NCBI GenBank assembly: GCA_963709875.1
Contig: CAVPYB010000013.1
Coordinates: 54,551 to 118,550, forward strand
Source: JAQBDA01 sp963709875
Lineage (GTDB): Bacteria > Chloroflexota > Anaerolineae > Anaerolineales > UBA4823
Length of the DNA stretch: 64,000 nucleotides
Direction of reading: 5' to 3'
Of this stretch, positions 38,192-47,716 are shown in pieces (positions within the stretch are counted from its first letter, which is position 1; the number at the start of each line of letters is the position of its first letter). Below the pieces are notes generated by a model. That model ran no database searches. It was not told the origin of the DNA and saw only the letters and a list, made by a program, of their open reading frames with translations. Made by a program: the position numbers and the translations under genes.

Positions 38192-38404
38192 TTCGTTCCT
38201 CCTCAGAGTAGGGCACAGGATTGTGCAGCACACAGAGATGCAGGTTGTCCATGATAATAATCATTCGGTTTGCAACGCAACGATCTTCTAAATCTGTGTT
38301 GGCCAGGTGCTCCCCGAAGGTGGGGTTGGTGCACTGTTATGGACTGAAAATGGCGTAATTTGTCTTTTTGAAAACCTCCTTTTCTGGCTGACGGGATATT
38401 GAAG

Positions 38405-39400
38405 CTAACCGCTGGTCATTTGATAACTTTCAATCTTTCCGTCTGAAAAATTAATCAGGCAGCCGCGCAGGAAACCTTCTCCATACTCGCTGCCTGGATT
38501 GACACATGTCGTCCTGCCGATCTTGATCGCTCCCTGGGACTCGTGGATATGCCCGTGCAGACCGAGCATCGGCTGGAACTTCTCGATCGCACTCCGCACC
38601 GAGGTGCTGCCAGCCCCGTGCATGACTTGCTGTCCAGCTCTCACGATCGGTTCCGGCGGGTCCTGGCTCCAATCCAGCATTGGGCAAGTGTCCAGGGTGG
38701 AGTCCTTGGGCGGATCGTGGAAATTGAAGATGCAGTTGCTCATGTTGGTGACCATAGAAGCCATTTCCTCGATCATCCCGCCCAACTCTTCATCGGTGAT
38801 TTCGCGTGGGGTCCTCCAAGGGGTCGGCGTGCTGAAACCTACACTGATCATGGTATGGTCATCATCGACATTGACCAGCTTGTTTTCGCAGCCAAAGAAC
38901 GATTCTGTGTCCGTGCGGTTGATTGCGTCGAGCACATCTGGGTCATCGTCATTCCCCCCGGTCACAAAACATTTGATACCGGTCCCTTTCAGACGTTCTT
39001 CTGCCAGTTCGACCCACGACTCCAGGCGCTGGCGCGCTAACTGGTGGAAGAGCCTGTCCACTGCCTCCGGGTCTTCGGACAGGTGGCGGAACTCTTCCTC
39101 ATCCATCACCATGTAATAAAACCCTAAGAGACCCAGCCGGTCGTATAGGGATTGCAGGTCGGCTTCACTCTCATAGTGTTCTGTCTGCCCTTGCAGCGTG
39201 GCACGGAAGTGTCCATTCTTTTCTTTTATCACCGGGACGAGCAGCTTGCCAGTGATATCACCGCCCATCACGATCACATTAGCGTTGTAGAACTTACCGG
39301 CGTTGACAAATTTGCGATAAGTACGTTCAGAGCCGTGTATATCCGTTGCGTAAAACAATCGTGTGGGTTCTTTTTTGGACTTCTTGAACAAGAAAGACAT
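38405..39400 (-). CDS. Metallophosphoesterase (copy 2)
   Basis: 331 residues, a paralog of the enzyme at 32016-32954, with the same ordered motifs: FYATDIHGSERTYRKFVNAG, VMGGDITGK, TGGNDDDP, NFHDPPKDS and GLHGHIHESQGAIKIG. Both also share the end pattern N-P-G-S followed by a short strand and TSG at the C-terminus. An N-terminal 15-residue basic extension is specific to this copy. It lies between the DeoR-type regulator and the second permease, all on the minus strand, so it is probably controlled with them. Confidence 0.88.
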   Translation of the reverse strand: MSFLFKKSKKEPTRLFYATDIHGSERTYRKFVNAGKFYNANVIVMGGDITGKLLVPVIKEKNGHFRATLQGQTEHYESEADLQSLYDRLGLLGFYYMVMDEEEFRHLSEDPEAVDRLFHQLARQRLESWVELAEERLKGTGIKCFVTGGNDDDPDVLDAINRTDTESFFGCENKLVNVDDDHTMISVGFSTPTPWRTPREITDEELGGMIEEMASMVTNMSNCIFNFHDPPKDSTLDTCPMLDWSQDPPEPIVRAGQQVMHGAGSTSVRSAIEKFQPMLGLHGHIHESQGAIKIGRTTCVNPGSEYGEGFLRGCLINFSDGKIESYQMTSG

Positions 39401-39482
39401 TCAGGGACCTCCGTCCTATGGGTTTAACACATAAGGTTACATTTCGGCGCGTTGGTTGGGCATATTGCTGTCCGGCAGGCTA

Positions 39483-40271
39483 TCAACGGTTGTTCCCACC
39501 GGCAACGATTAACTGTATATCACGCGCTGCTAAAGCTGAGAGAGAGTTCTGGTCTAAACCGCTATCGGTGATCAGGGTGTGGATTAAATGGAGCGGGGCG
39601 ACTTCAAAATTTGATACTACACCCCATTTACTATGGTCAGCGAGGATATACACAGGTCCCTGGGTGCGTTCTACCATCCTGTGGACCACTTCAGCCTCCG
39701 CGTTGGATGGCACAGTACATCCATGGACGATGGTCATGCCGTCAACGCCGATGAACGCTTTGTTGGCATACACCTGGGAGAGGTTTTGGATCGCGTAGCG
39801 TCCTGCAACCGAGATAGAACGGGGCTGGTATGAGCCGCCAAGCACCAATATCTCGTATTCAACCTCGCCAATATCCAATACGGCCACCAGGTTGTTGGTG
39901 ATGACCGTAATATCCATTTCGCTAGGGATGTGCCGGATCAGCTGGGTTGTAGTTGTACCGCTGTTGATGAAGATGATATCCCCATCTTCGATCAAGGATG
40001 CCGCCAGAGTGCCGATCTTGCGCTTTTCTTCAATCTGGCGCAGCGCCCGCTGCTGGTACTCCTGCTCCAGATTAATCTGCTCATTAAGGATCGCACCGCC
40101 ATGCGTGCGTTCGATCAGCCCCCTGTCTTCAAGCCATTCCAGGTCACGCCGGACGGTCGCTTCTGAGACATCCAGCAGGTCACAAAGGTCGGTCGTCGAG
40201 GCAATCCTGTGGCTGACCAGAAAAGCCTGTATCCTTTCACGTCTTTGAGCTGGGATGAGTGTTTTGCTCAC
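39483..40271 (-). CDS. DeoR/GlpR-family transcriptional regulator
   Basis: 262 residues from a GTG at 40271. The N-terminal helix-turn-helix contains STTDLCDLLDVSEATVRRDL (about residues 25-44), the DeoR signature, followed by LEDRGLIERTHGGAI. The C-terminal DeoRC sensor domain has FINSGTTTTQLIRHI and YILADHSKWGV, the sugar-phosphate binding elements. DeoR proteins are usually repressors released by a phosphorylated sugar intermediate. It is transcribed divergently from the plus-strand kinase/aldolase gene set, so it may control both arms of the island. Confidence 0.9.
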   Translation of the reverse strand: MSKTLIPAQRRERIQAFLVSHRIASTTDLCDLLDVSEATVRRDLEWLEDRGLIERTHGGAILNEQINLEQEYQQRALRQIEEKRKIGTLAASLIEDGDIIFINSGTTTTQLIRHIPSEMDITVITNNLVAVLDIGEVEYEILVLGGSYQPRSISVAGRYAIQNLSQVYANKAFIGVDGMTIVHGCTVPSNAEAEVVHRMVERTQGPVYILADHSKWGVVSNFEVAPLHLIHTLITDSGLDQNSLSALAARDIQLIVAGGNNR

Positions 40272-40457
40272 TATTCTGGCCTTTGGATGTTGCCGTTAAT
40301 AATGACGCAAATTGATGGAATTGTGTAATCATTATAGCCAAATTTGAAGATATTTGCAAGTTTTTGCTTTTTCGACTAAAATTCTACCCGGATATTTATC
40401 CAATATATGGAGCTGACCGGCCTCCATATTTTCAAACAGATACAAGGACGATCGAGG
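40272..40457. promoter_or_regulatory. Divergent control region between the DeoR-type gene and the plus-strand island genes
   Basis: An AT-rich intergenic stretch between two outward-reading genes (the plus gene may start anywhere from 40407 to 40458). It should carry both promoters and any DeoR operator. I cannot point to a convincing inverted repeat; the region around 40330-40380 is the most AT-rich (ATAGCCAAATTTGAAG, GCAAGTTTTTGC). Confidence 0.4.
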
Positions 40458-41546
40458 ATGACAGGTCAGGCTGGTTCCGAGTTAATGATGATCCTGGAGC
40501 AGTACGATCTTGGGGAGCTGATTGGGTTTCAGCAGGACGAGCGTGGTACTGTCAATACCAGTTTTACAATCGATCTTCAAAAGAACGATGAGCGGAAGAG
40601 ATATTTTTTTCGCCGCTATAAGCAAAGCATTCGTGTTGAGGAGATCGAATTCGAGCATTCGATCATCAACCACTTAAAATCGAACGGGTTCGATATCGTC
40701 GCTGGAGTGATCCCTACCCGGGACAACAGCACTTACATCCACATGCAGAGCGCAGATGACCGGAATGGCGTATATTACGCCATTTTTGATTTTCTGATGG
40801 GTGAGGACCGGTATATATGGATAGATCCTATACCTACCGCCCAGGAGATTACCAGTGCAGCCAAGGTACTGGCCAGGTTCCATCGTTCTCTGTCAGGCTT
40901 TACCCCTTCTGGAGTCCGGGTGGAGCCTAAGATCATGGAGTTGCTGCCTGTGATCGATGGCGTGCTCGATCAATGCGCGATGCACTCCAAAGGCACTATC
41001 TTCGATGTCCGCTTCCTGGAATACTTTGATCTGATCCGGAAACACTTGAGAAAGACGAGCAACTCCCTCGAAATGTCTCTGGGTGAACAATGTCCAGAGC
41101 TCGTGATCCACTGCGATTACCATCCAGGCAACCTGAAGTTCGATGGGGAGCAAGTATCCGGGGTATTCGATCTGGACTGGTCTAAAGTAGATTATCGCTG
41201 CTTCGATGTCGCTCTGGCTATTTTTTATTTCTTTGTTTCCTGGGGGGTGGGCAGCGATGGAGTGCTGCGCCTGCCAGATGCCGATATATTTTTGAATTCC
41301 TACCAGAGTACACTGGCAGAGGAGCCGGATCCGGGACCCTTGACCGAAGTAGAGCTGCACAGTCTGCCGGATATGATCGCAGCCGCTAATTTATATGTAT
41401 TGAATTGGGCGCTGCTGGACTATCTGAATAAAGATGTAGACCCAGATGAATATCTGGTATGCCTGGAGCATGCCATCCGTACGATCATCTGGTTGGAAGA
41501 TGACGAGCATCAGGCGGCACTGCGCGCCCTATTGCGAGCAGCCTGA
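40407..41546 (+). CDS. Aminoglycoside/choline kinase-like phosphotransferase (copy C)
   Basis: Up to 379 residues. The first possible start (40407) lacks a clear ribosome binding site; the ATG at 40458, preceded by AAGGA at 40444-40448, is a plausible alternative. The catalytic loop is VIHCDYHPGNLKFDG, followed by GVFDLDWSKVDYRCFDVA with the metal-binding Asp, as in homoserine kinase ThrB-like, CotS and choline kinases. The N-terminal strand pair GTVNTSFTIDL is the nucleotide-binding lobe. It is more diverged from copies A and B than they are from each other. The gene heads the plus-strand arm of the island. Substrate unknown. Confidence 0.83.
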   Translation: MELTGLHIFKQIQGRSRMTGQAGSELMMILEQYDLGELIGFQQDERGTVNTSFTIDLQKNDERKRYFFRRYKQSIRVEEIEFEHSIINHLKSNGFDIVAGVIPTRDNSTYIHMQSADDRNGVYYAIFDFLMGEDRYIWIDPIPTAQEITSAAKVLARFHRSLSGFTPSGVRVEPKIMELLPVIDGVLDQCAMHSKGTIFDVRFLEYFDLIRKHLRKTSNSLEMSLGEQCPELVIHCDYHPGNLKFDGEQVSGVFDLDWSKVDYRCFDVALAIFYFFVSWGVGSDGVLRLPDADIFLNSYQSTLAEEPDPGPLTEVELHSLPDMIAAANLYVLNWALLDYLNKDVDPDEYLVCLEHAIRTIIWLEDDEHQAALRALLRAA

Positions 41547-41653
41547 GACTAAATGGACGAAGGGCTATGATTGTGCCTGTTATGCATCGATTCGGCGGCG
41601 ACATGACGGATTATGATCGTATTTGAATTTATCCGCGAATTTTTTGTTTGAAA

Positions 41654-41682
41654 TTGCAGGTTTTTGGTTTGTACGATATAAT
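41654..41682 (+). promoter_or_regulatory. Possible promoter for the nucleotidyltransferase-CBS-kinase genes
   Basis: A perfect TATAAT at 41677-41682 with TTGCAG (41654-41659) 17 bp upstream as a weak -35 box. Transcription would begin near 41689, leaving a 24-nt leader with AGGAG at 41702-41706 and the ATG at 41713. Confidence 0.5.
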
Positions 41683-41712
41683 TCCAGCTACGATAAATCC
41701 CAGGAGCGTTCA

Positions 41713-42504
41713 ATGACAGATGTGCCAATCGGAATGGGTGACCAGGACCGGGCTGAACGAGACCGGTTCGAGAATGAGCTCAAGCGCATCTTGCGCGCCA
41801 GTGAAGAAGCCGGTCTGATGCTGCGAGTGATCGGCTCATTGGCTTTTCAGATGCACTGTCCGGAGTTTGGATCGATCCAACAGGAGCTCGGCAGAGTTTA
41901 TACGGATATAGATTTCGCAGCCTACCGCAAACAGGCCAAAGCCCTGCAGGCATTGATGGCCGGGCTAGGGTATACAGAAAACCGTGAGGTGTACATCGTC
42001 AGCGAAGGGGACCGGGCGATTTTCGACAAGACCGGCACCGACCTGCACGTGGATATCTTCTACGATAAGTTGGATTTCTGCCATGTGATCAGCTGGAATG
42101 GACGTCTGGAAGTTGACTTTCCCACGATCCCATTGGCCGAAATGCTTCTCGAAAAGATGCAGATCGTAAAAATTAATGAGAAAGATATCATCGATACGAT
42201 CATGCTCTTCCTGGAGCATCCCCTGGACAATGGTGATAATGAAGTGATCAACATCGCCCGGGTTGCCCAGCTTTGCAGCAGTGATTGGGGTCTCTGGCGA
42301 ACAACGACCATGAATCTGGAAAAAGTAAATCTGATGGCGCAAAGCTACCCCCAACTTAGCGACCAGCAAAAGGCGCAGGTCTCTGCCAAGGTCGAGCAAG
42401 CCCTGGCTTGGATCGAAAAAGAGCCCAAATCGATGGCCTGGAGGCTGCGATCCCGGGTGGGCGACCGTGTGAAATGGTACAAAGATGTGGATGAAGTACA
42501 TTAG
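41713..42504 (+). CDS. Nucleotidyltransferase-superfamily protein (AbiEii/MNT-like)
   Basis: 263 residues from the ATG at 41713, chosen because AGGAG lies 6 nt upstream; the frame is open to 41623 without a ribosome binding site. The core shows the Pol-beta-type pattern: GSLAFQMHCPE, then YTDIDFAAYR with the D-x-D pair, and DLHVDIFYD as the third acidic strand. This resembles minimal nucleotidyltransferases of the AbiEii/COG2253 kind. No partner resembling AbiEi or HEPN lies next to it, so an antitoxin/toxin role is not indicated. It is followed 10 bp later by a CBS-domain gene. Function unknown. Confidence 0.65.
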   Translation: MTDVPIGMGDQDRAERDRFENELKRILRASEEAGLMLRVIGSLAFQMHCPEFGSIQQELGRVYTDIDFAAYRKQAKALQALMAGLGYTENREVYIVSEGDRAIFDKTGTDLHVDIFYDKLDFCHVISWNGRLEVDFPTIPLAEMLLEKMQIVKINEKDIIDTIMLFLEHPLDNGDNEVINIARVAQLCSSDWGLWRTTTMNLEKVNLMAQSYPQLSDQQKAQVSAKVEQALAWIEKEPKSMAWRLRSRVGDRVKWYKDVDEVH

Positions 42505-42514
42505 GAGAGATTAG

Positions 42515-43324
42515 ATGGCCAGATCAGTTCGGGAATATATGCACTGGGGGATTCTCACCTGCCGACCAGATGCGACCCTGGGACAGGTAGCCGTGTTGCT
42601 CAGCCAGCTACATGTACATGGCTTGATCGTTTCCGATCGCGATAACCGCCCCCTGGGTGTGATAACAGATTTCGATCTTATGGCCGGTGAGTGGCTGTCC
42701 GGCGATCCCCAGAGCCTGGATGCGATGCGCAAGATGACCGCAGGCGAGCTGATGTCTTCTCCAGTGGATACAATCGACATCGATGCGCCAGCAACCGAAG
42801 CTGCCCGGATCATGCACGAAAAGGTGATCCGCCGGGTAGTTGTCCTCGAAAAGGGCAAGCCGGTAGGCGTGATATCGGTTTCGGATATCGTTTCCAGCGT
42901 TGCCGACATGTCACCACCCAAGAGAGAGACTGTTGGTGATGTGATGTCGGATGCCATGCTGGTCTGCCGTGACAAGACGCCGATCGCTGCGGCGGCGCGG
43001 GCGATGACCAACGCCGGCTGGCGTTCTGTACTTGTGGTGGATAGGACCGGCAAACCTCTCGGGGTTGTCAGCGGGCTGGACCTGCTTGAATACTGCGATC
43101 TGGAAGACTGTACACGCGATTCGGTAGCGGAAATTATGCATCCTGCGCTGAGGATCAATATCGATGCCACCCTTCAGGAAGCAGCCAGTATGATGATCGA
43201 AAACCACCACCACCGCTTGGTCGTGGTCGATCCCGTTGATCCGGAGTCGATGCCGTTGGGGATCATCTCCTCCTTTGATATCGTTGGTGAGATGGCTCGG
43301 CCTGGCTCGGTCTGGCAGGAGTGA
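42515..43324 (+). CDS. Four-CBS-domain protein
   Basis: 269 residues made of four consecutive CBS motifs (about 1-60, 68-128, 140-198, 207-269), that is, two Bateman modules without any other domain. Typical segments: VREYMHWGILTCRPDATLGQ, GELMSSPVDTIDIDAPATEA and GVISVSDIVSSVADM. CBS pairs bind adenine nucleotides and act as energy or nucleotide sensors that regulate partner proteins. AGGAG at 42503-42507 precedes the ATG. It may regulate the kinase or oxidoreductase that follows. Confidence 0.88.
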   Translation: MARSVREYMHWGILTCRPDATLGQVAVLLSQLHVHGLIVSDRDNRPLGVITDFDLMAGEWLSGDPQSLDAMRKMTAGELMSSPVDTIDIDAPATEAARIMHEKVIRRVVVLEKGKPVGVISVSDIVSSVADMSPPKRETVGDVMSDAMLVCRDKTPIAAAARAMTNAGWRSVLVVDRTGKPLGVVSGLDLLEYCDLEDCTRDSVAEIMHPALRINIDATLQEAASMMIENHHHRLVVVDPVDPESMPLGIISSFDIVGEMARPGSVWQE

Positions 43325-43366
43325 TCCAAACCATCGTCAAAAAATCAATTTACTGAAGAGGCATAC

Positions 43367-44278
43367 ATGACCCAAACCCCGGAAGATGTCATTGCCAGGG
43401 TGCCGCTCTGGGCAGAGGCTCAGGAGCTGAGCTACAAGCCGCTGGGGGGAGGCATCACCAATAAGAATTACCGGGTGGACGTGGATGGTCAGTCATATGT
43501 GCTGCGCATCGCCGGGGCGAAGACCGAGCTGCTGGGCATAGAACGCCACAACGAGTACATCGCCAGCTCGGCTGCAGGCGAGCTGGGCATCGCCCCAGAG
43601 GTTGTCTATTACATCCAGCCGGAAGGCTACCTGGTCACACGCTTCCTGACTGCCGCACCGCTGCCTCCTGAGAAGCTGCGCCAGCCGGATAACCTGCACA
43701 AGGTGGCGGTACTGCTCAAAACGATCCACGACATGGGAAAAATACCGGGTGAGTTCATCGTTTTCCGGGTGGTTGAAGATTATGAGCGTGTGGCGCGCGG
43801 CTATGATGTCCGGTTCCCAGATAACTATGGCTGGCTGCTTGAGCAAATGTATGCAGCCGAGCGGGCATTCCAGGGCGATGCCTTACCGCTTCGACCGTGC
43901 CATAACGACCTGCTGAACGAGAATTTCTTAATAGATGGGGAAGATATCTACATCCTGGATTGGGAGTACGCTGGGATGGGAGATATCTATTTCGACCTGG
44001 CTAACCTGTCCGTCAACCACAGTTTCATCGATGATGAGGACCGCCTGCTGTTGGAGACATACTTCGGCGAGTTAAACGATGTGAACTGGGCTCGACTGAA
44101 AGTCATGAAGATCCTGTCCGACTTCCGTGAATCGATGTGGGGTATGGTTCAGATCGGTATCTCTGAGCTTGATTTCGATTTCCGTGCCTATGCGGATAAG
44201 CACTTCGATCGAATGACAAAAAATATAAAGGATCACCGCTGGGAAGAGTGGTTATCCACGATCCGCAGCCAAAGTTAA
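43367..44278 (+). CDS. Choline/ethanolamine kinase-like phosphotransferase (copy B)
   Basis: 303 residues. Nucleotide-binding head PLGGGITNKNYRVDVDG, catalytic loop PCHNDLLNENFLI and metal-binding IYILDWEYAGMGDIYFDLAN: a near-canonical choline-kinase set (HNDL, DWEYA), better conserved than in copy A. It lies 22 bp before the FAD-GcvT oxidoreductase, mirroring the kinase-oxidoreductase pair on the minus strand. Likely role: phosphorylation of choline, ethanolamine or a related amino alcohol, from family knowledge. Confidence 0.88.
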   Translation: MTQTPEDVIARVPLWAEAQELSYKPLGGGITNKNYRVDVDGQSYVLRIAGAKTELLGIERHNEYIASSAAGELGIAPEVVYYIQPEGYLVTRFLTAAPLPPEKLRQPDNLHKVAVLLKTIHDMGKIPGEFIVFRVVEDYERVARGYDVRFPDNYGWLLEQMYAAERAFQGDALPLRPCHNDLLNENFLIDGEDIYILDWEYAGMGDIYFDLANLSVNHSFIDDEDRLLLETYFGELNDVNWARLKVMKILSDFRESMWGMVQIGISELDFDFRAYADKHFDRMTKNIKDHRWEEWLSTIRSQS

Positions 44279-44300
44279 ATACAGAATAAGGAGATTGAAT

Positions 44301-46739
44301 ATGGCAGATCTTCCCTCACAGGCGCAAGTTGTTATCATCGGCGGAGGTGTAGGGGGGTGCAGCATTGCATACCATCTGACAAAGATGGGATGGAAGGATG
44401 TCATCCTGTTAGAACGGCACGAGCTGACTGCCGGCTCCACCTGGCACTCGGCAGGGTTGGTTGGTCAGCTGCGCTCGGATGCGAACCTGACCAGAATGAT
44501 GTATTACAGCACCGATCTCTACCGGCAGTTGAAGGATGAAACCGGCATCGACACCGGCTGGCGGGAGGTCGGCGGACTACGCCTGGCTTCATCTCCAGAG
44601 AGAATGGAGGACCTCAAACGCCTGGTAGGGATGGCGCGCTCCTTTGGCATGCCCATGGAGCTGGTCTCTCCCAAGGAAGCCGTGGACATGTTCCCGATCA
44701 TGAATATGGAAGGCGTGATGGGGGCTGCATATACGCCGAACGATGGCGTGATCGACCCCACCGGTCTGACCAACGCTCTAGCAGCCGGAGCAAAAGCGGG
44801 CGGTGCGACGATCTACACCGAGACCGATGTGGAGGCGATCCGGGTGAAGAACGGGCGCGTGCACGAGGTGGTCACCAACCGCGGCACGATCAAGACCGAG
44901 ATTGTGGTCAACGCGACCGGTCAGTGGGGCGGTGAGGTGGGCAAGATGGTCGGGCTGAACCTGCCTGTCGTCCCAATGGCGCACCTGTACATCATTACCA
45001 AACCGATCGAAGGCGTGCATCACGATTTCCCCACGCTGCGTGACCCAGACCTGCTGGTTTACTGGCGTGAAGAGGTGGGGGGGCTGGTCACCGGAGGCTA
45101 CGAGCGTGACCCGGCGCCGTTCGGTATGAACGGCATCCCGAAAGATTTCAAATACCAGCTGCTCCCGCCGGATTGGGATCGCTTCACTCCCTTGATGGAG
45201 AACTCGATCAAACGTGTCCCGGCAGTGGAAAACGCCGAGATTATCCAATTGCTCAATGGACCTGAGGGCTTCACCCCGGATGGTGAATTCCTGCTTGGTC
45301 CGACCTCTGTCAAAGGCTTCTGGGTGGCCTGTGCTTTCTGCGCCCACGGTCTGGCAGGCGCCGGCGGTATTGGCAAAGTGATGGCAGAGTGGATTGTGGA
45401 TGGCAACCCGGAATGGGACCTGTGGCGGCTGGACGTGCGCCGTTTCGGCTCGAACTATGCCAGCCAGGATTATATCGTGGCGCGCACCATCGAGACTTAC
45501 TCGATGTACTACGACATTCACTACCCGGGTGAGGAGCGCCTTACACGCCGTGGGCTGCGCCTCTCCCCGACATACTACCGGCTGCGTGATCTGGGCGCCC
45601 ACTTCGGCGAGAAGACCGGTTGGGAGCGACCGAACTGGTTCAAACCCTATGAGGCGCTGGCGCGTCACGGTCACGAACCTAAAGGCTGGTCGCGGCACAG
45701 CTGGTCGCGGGCGATCGGCTACGAGCACCTGATGACCCGCGAGAACGCCGGGCTGTTCGACGAGACCTCGTTCAATAAGTTCGAAGTGCGCGGGCCGGGT
45801 GCGCTGGCATTCCTGAACCATTTGTGTGCCAACGATATCGACCAGCCGGTGGGCAGTGTGATCTACACCCAGGCGCTGAACAAGCGCGGCGGCATCGAGT
45901 GCGATTTCACAGTTACCCGGGTGGCAGAAGATCGCTTCTTCATTATCACCGGTACCGCCTTCGGGCAGCACGACCTGTCGTGGCTGAGCCTGAACATGCC
46001 CGAGGACGGCTCGGTTGCGATCGAAGATGTCAGCTCGTCTTACGCCTGCATCGGGCTGTGGGGTCCGAAGGCGCGCAAGATCCTGGGGAAGGTGACTGCG
46101 GAAGACATCTCCAACGAAGCATTCCCCTATATGACTGCCCGGCGCATGATGGTGGGCGATATCCCGGTGCTGGGTATGCGCGTGACCTACGTCGGCGAGC
46201 TGGGATGGGAGTTCTACTGCCCGATGGAGTACGGTCTGCATCTGTGGGATACGCTGTGGGAGGCTGGCCAGCCGGAAGGCATGGTGGCGGGCGGCTACAA
46301 AGCCATCGACAGCATGCGCCTGGAGAAAGCGTACCGCTATTGGAGCGGCGAGATCAGCCCGGATTACACTCCATTAGAAGCCGGGTTGGGGTACTTCGTG
46401 AAGCTCGACAAAGTTGATTTCATCGGAAAAGAAGCCCTGGTCAAGCAAAAACAAGATGGTCTGAAGCGGAAGCTGTGCTGTATGGTCCTGGCGGATGACC
46501 GCACGCTTGCCTTGGGCAAGGAGCCGATACGCCTGGCAGGCAGTGATGAGATCATCAGCTGGGTTGCCTCCGGCGGTTACGGGTATTCGGTTGCTCAGAG
46601 CATCGTATATGCATATCTGCCGGTCGAATATTCGAAAGCGGGGGCCCAGCTCGATATCGAGCTGTTCGGAGAGCGGGTTGGGGCAGTTGTGACCCGTGCG
46701 CCATTGTATGATCCAAAAGGCGAGCGGATCAAAGCCTGA
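44301..46739 (+). CDS. FAD-dependent oxidoreductase-GcvT fusion, dimethylglycine/sarcosine dehydrogenase-like (copy B)
   Basis: 812 residues from the ATG at 44301, with AAGGAG at 44288-44293. FAD loop VVIIGGGVGGCSIAYHLTKM; the motif LTAGSTWHSAGLVGQLR contains the His used for covalent FAD in mammalian DMGDH and SARDH. The C-terminal half is the GcvT-like folate-binding domain (FEVRGPGALAFLNHLCANDI; YKAIDSMRLEKAYRYWSGEI). Predicted reaction: oxidative N-demethylation of dimethylglycine, sarcosine or a related N-methyl amine, with transfer of the one-carbon unit to tetrahydrofolate. Next to it are a choline-kinase-like gene and a class II aldolase. Confidence 0.9.
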   Translation: MADLPSQAQVVIIGGGVGGCSIAYHLTKMGWKDVILLERHELTAGSTWHSAGLVGQLRSDANLTRMMYYSTDLYRQLKDETGIDTGWREVGGLRLASSPERMEDLKRLVGMARSFGMPMELVSPKEAVDMFPIMNMEGVMGAAYTPNDGVIDPTGLTNALAAGAKAGGATIYTETDVEAIRVKNGRVHEVVTNRGTIKTEIVVNATGQWGGEVGKMVGLNLPVVPMAHLYIITKPIEGVHHDFPTLRDPDLLVYWREEVGGLVTGGYERDPAPFGMNGIPKDFKYQLLPPDWDRFTPLMENSIKRVPAVENAEIIQLLNGPEGFTPDGEFLLGPTSVKGFWVACAFCAHGLAGAGGIGKVMAEWIVDGNPEWDLWRLDVRRFGSNYASQDYIVARTIETYSMYYDIHYPGEERLTRRGLRLSPTYYRLRDLGAHFGEKTGWERPNWFKPYEALARHGHEPKGWSRHSWSRAIGYEHLMTRENAGLFDETSFNKFEVRGPGALAFLNHLCANDIDQPVGSVIYTQALNKRGGIECDFTVTRVAEDRFFIITGTAFGQHDLSWLSLNMPEDGSVAIEDVSSSYACIGLWGPKARKILGKVTAEDISNEAFPYMTARRMMVGDIPVLGMRVTYVGELGWEFYCPMEYGLHLWDTLWEAGQPEGMVAGGYKAIDSMRLEKAYRYWSGEISPDYTPLEAGLGYFVKLDKVDFIGKEALVKQKQDGLKRKLCCMVLADDRTLALGKEPIRLAGSDEIISWVASGGYGYSVAQSIVYAYLPVEYSKAGAQLDIELFGERVGAVVTRAPLYDPKGERIKA

Positions 46740-46801
46740 CCTCGCCATCGATTAGACTAATTTTGTACGTATCTGAATAGGACCAGATCAGGAGAAAACT
46801 C

Positions 46802-47677
46802 ATGTCAATTGTAAATGCAAGAGAGATCATGCTTGAGGCGGCGGAGAATAAATACGCCATAGGCGCATTCAACGTTACCAATATCCTGCAGATGGAGGCC
46901 GTGGTTGAAGCCGCAGTGGAGAAGAAATCGCCGCTGATCATCCAGACTTCGGTGAAGCCTTCGAAATCTATCGGGCGGCATGTGTTCGTTGCCGTCTATC
47001 GCACCCTCGCCGAAGCTGCACCCATACCGATCTGCCTGCACGTCGATCACAGTACGGATATGGATTACTGCAAGCAGTGTGCGGACGCCGGTTATACCAA
47101 TATCATGATCGATGCCTCCAAGCAGGTATACGAAGAGAACATCCGCCAGACGAAGGAAGTGGTGGATTACTGCCATTCGATCGGCGATATCTCGGTCGAG
47201 GGCGAGCTGGGCACGGTCTCCGGTGTAGAGGACCAGATCAAGGTCGCAGAAGACGAGGCAGCCCTGGCAAACCCGGCGCAGTCCGTCGAATTCGTCGAGC
47301 GCACCGGCGTGGATATCTTCGCCCCGGCAATCGGGACCGCCCACGGTGTCTATAAGACCAAGAATCCCAAGGTCGATTTCGAACGCCTGGGTCAGATCAA
47401 CCAGCTGCTCAACGGCGGCGGAGTCAAGGTCCCGTTGGTGGTTCACGGCGGTACCGGTCTGCCAGAGGACTACTGCAAGCGGTTGATCGAAATGGGCGGT
47501 GCCAAGTTCAATGTGTCCACTGAGCTGAAGCACACCCTGATCGATGCTGTCTACGGTTATATCTCTGATCACCGGGAGGAATATGACCCCGGCAAGGTGG
47601 ATGCGGCCATGAAGGATGCCACTCGCAACGCTGTCGGTCACTGGATCGATATCCTTGGCAGTGAAGGCAAAGCATAG
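46802..47677 (+). CDS. Class II fructose/tagatose-bisphosphate-type aldolase
   Basis: 291 residues of Zn-dependent FBA/GatY family. Visible elements: AIGAFNVTNI at the N-terminus, the metal-site LHVDHSTD with the catalytic Asp, IMIDAS, VEGELGTVSGVED, FAPAIGTAHGVYK with the second His, and VVHGGTGLPEDYCKRLIEMG with the third His and the phosphate loop. These enzymes split ketose bisphosphates into dihydroxyacetone phosphate and an aldehyde. The neighbourhood (kinases, CbbY-like phosphatase, DeoR regulator) suggests a dedicated substrate rather than glycolysis. Confidence 0.9.
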   Translation: MSIVNAREIMLEAAENKYAIGAFNVTNILQMEAVVEAAVEKKSPLIIQTSVKPSKSIGRHVFVAVYRTLAEAAPIPICLHVDHSTDMDYCKQCADAGYTNIMIDASKQVYEENIRQTKEVVDYCHSIGDISVEGELGTVSGVEDQIKVAEDEAALANPAQSVEFVERTGVDIFAPAIGTAHGVYKTKNPKVDFERLGQINQLLNGGGVKVPLVVHGGTGLPEDYCKRLIEMGGAKFNVSTELKHTLIDAVYGYISDHREEYDPGKVDAAMKDATRNAVGHWIDILGSEGKA

Positions 47678-47716
47678 CAATAAATACTCTCCAATACAGG
47701 ATTGAGGAACTAACAT

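Noticed and set aside
38342..38400. An AGGAGGTTTT ribosome-binding-site-like word at about 38375-38385 on the minus strand suggesting a small gene
   Set aside because: No start codon with a meaningful open frame follows within a useful distance.
41713..42504. AbiE-type toxin-antitoxin system
   Set aside because: Only a nucleotidyltransferase-like gene is present; the adjacent gene encodes CBS domains, not an AbiEi antitoxin.
44778..46241. A 487-codon open frame on the minus strand opposite the FAD-GcvT gene
   Set aside because: Antisense shadow of a conserved gene; His/Gln/Arg-rich composition and no recognisable motif.
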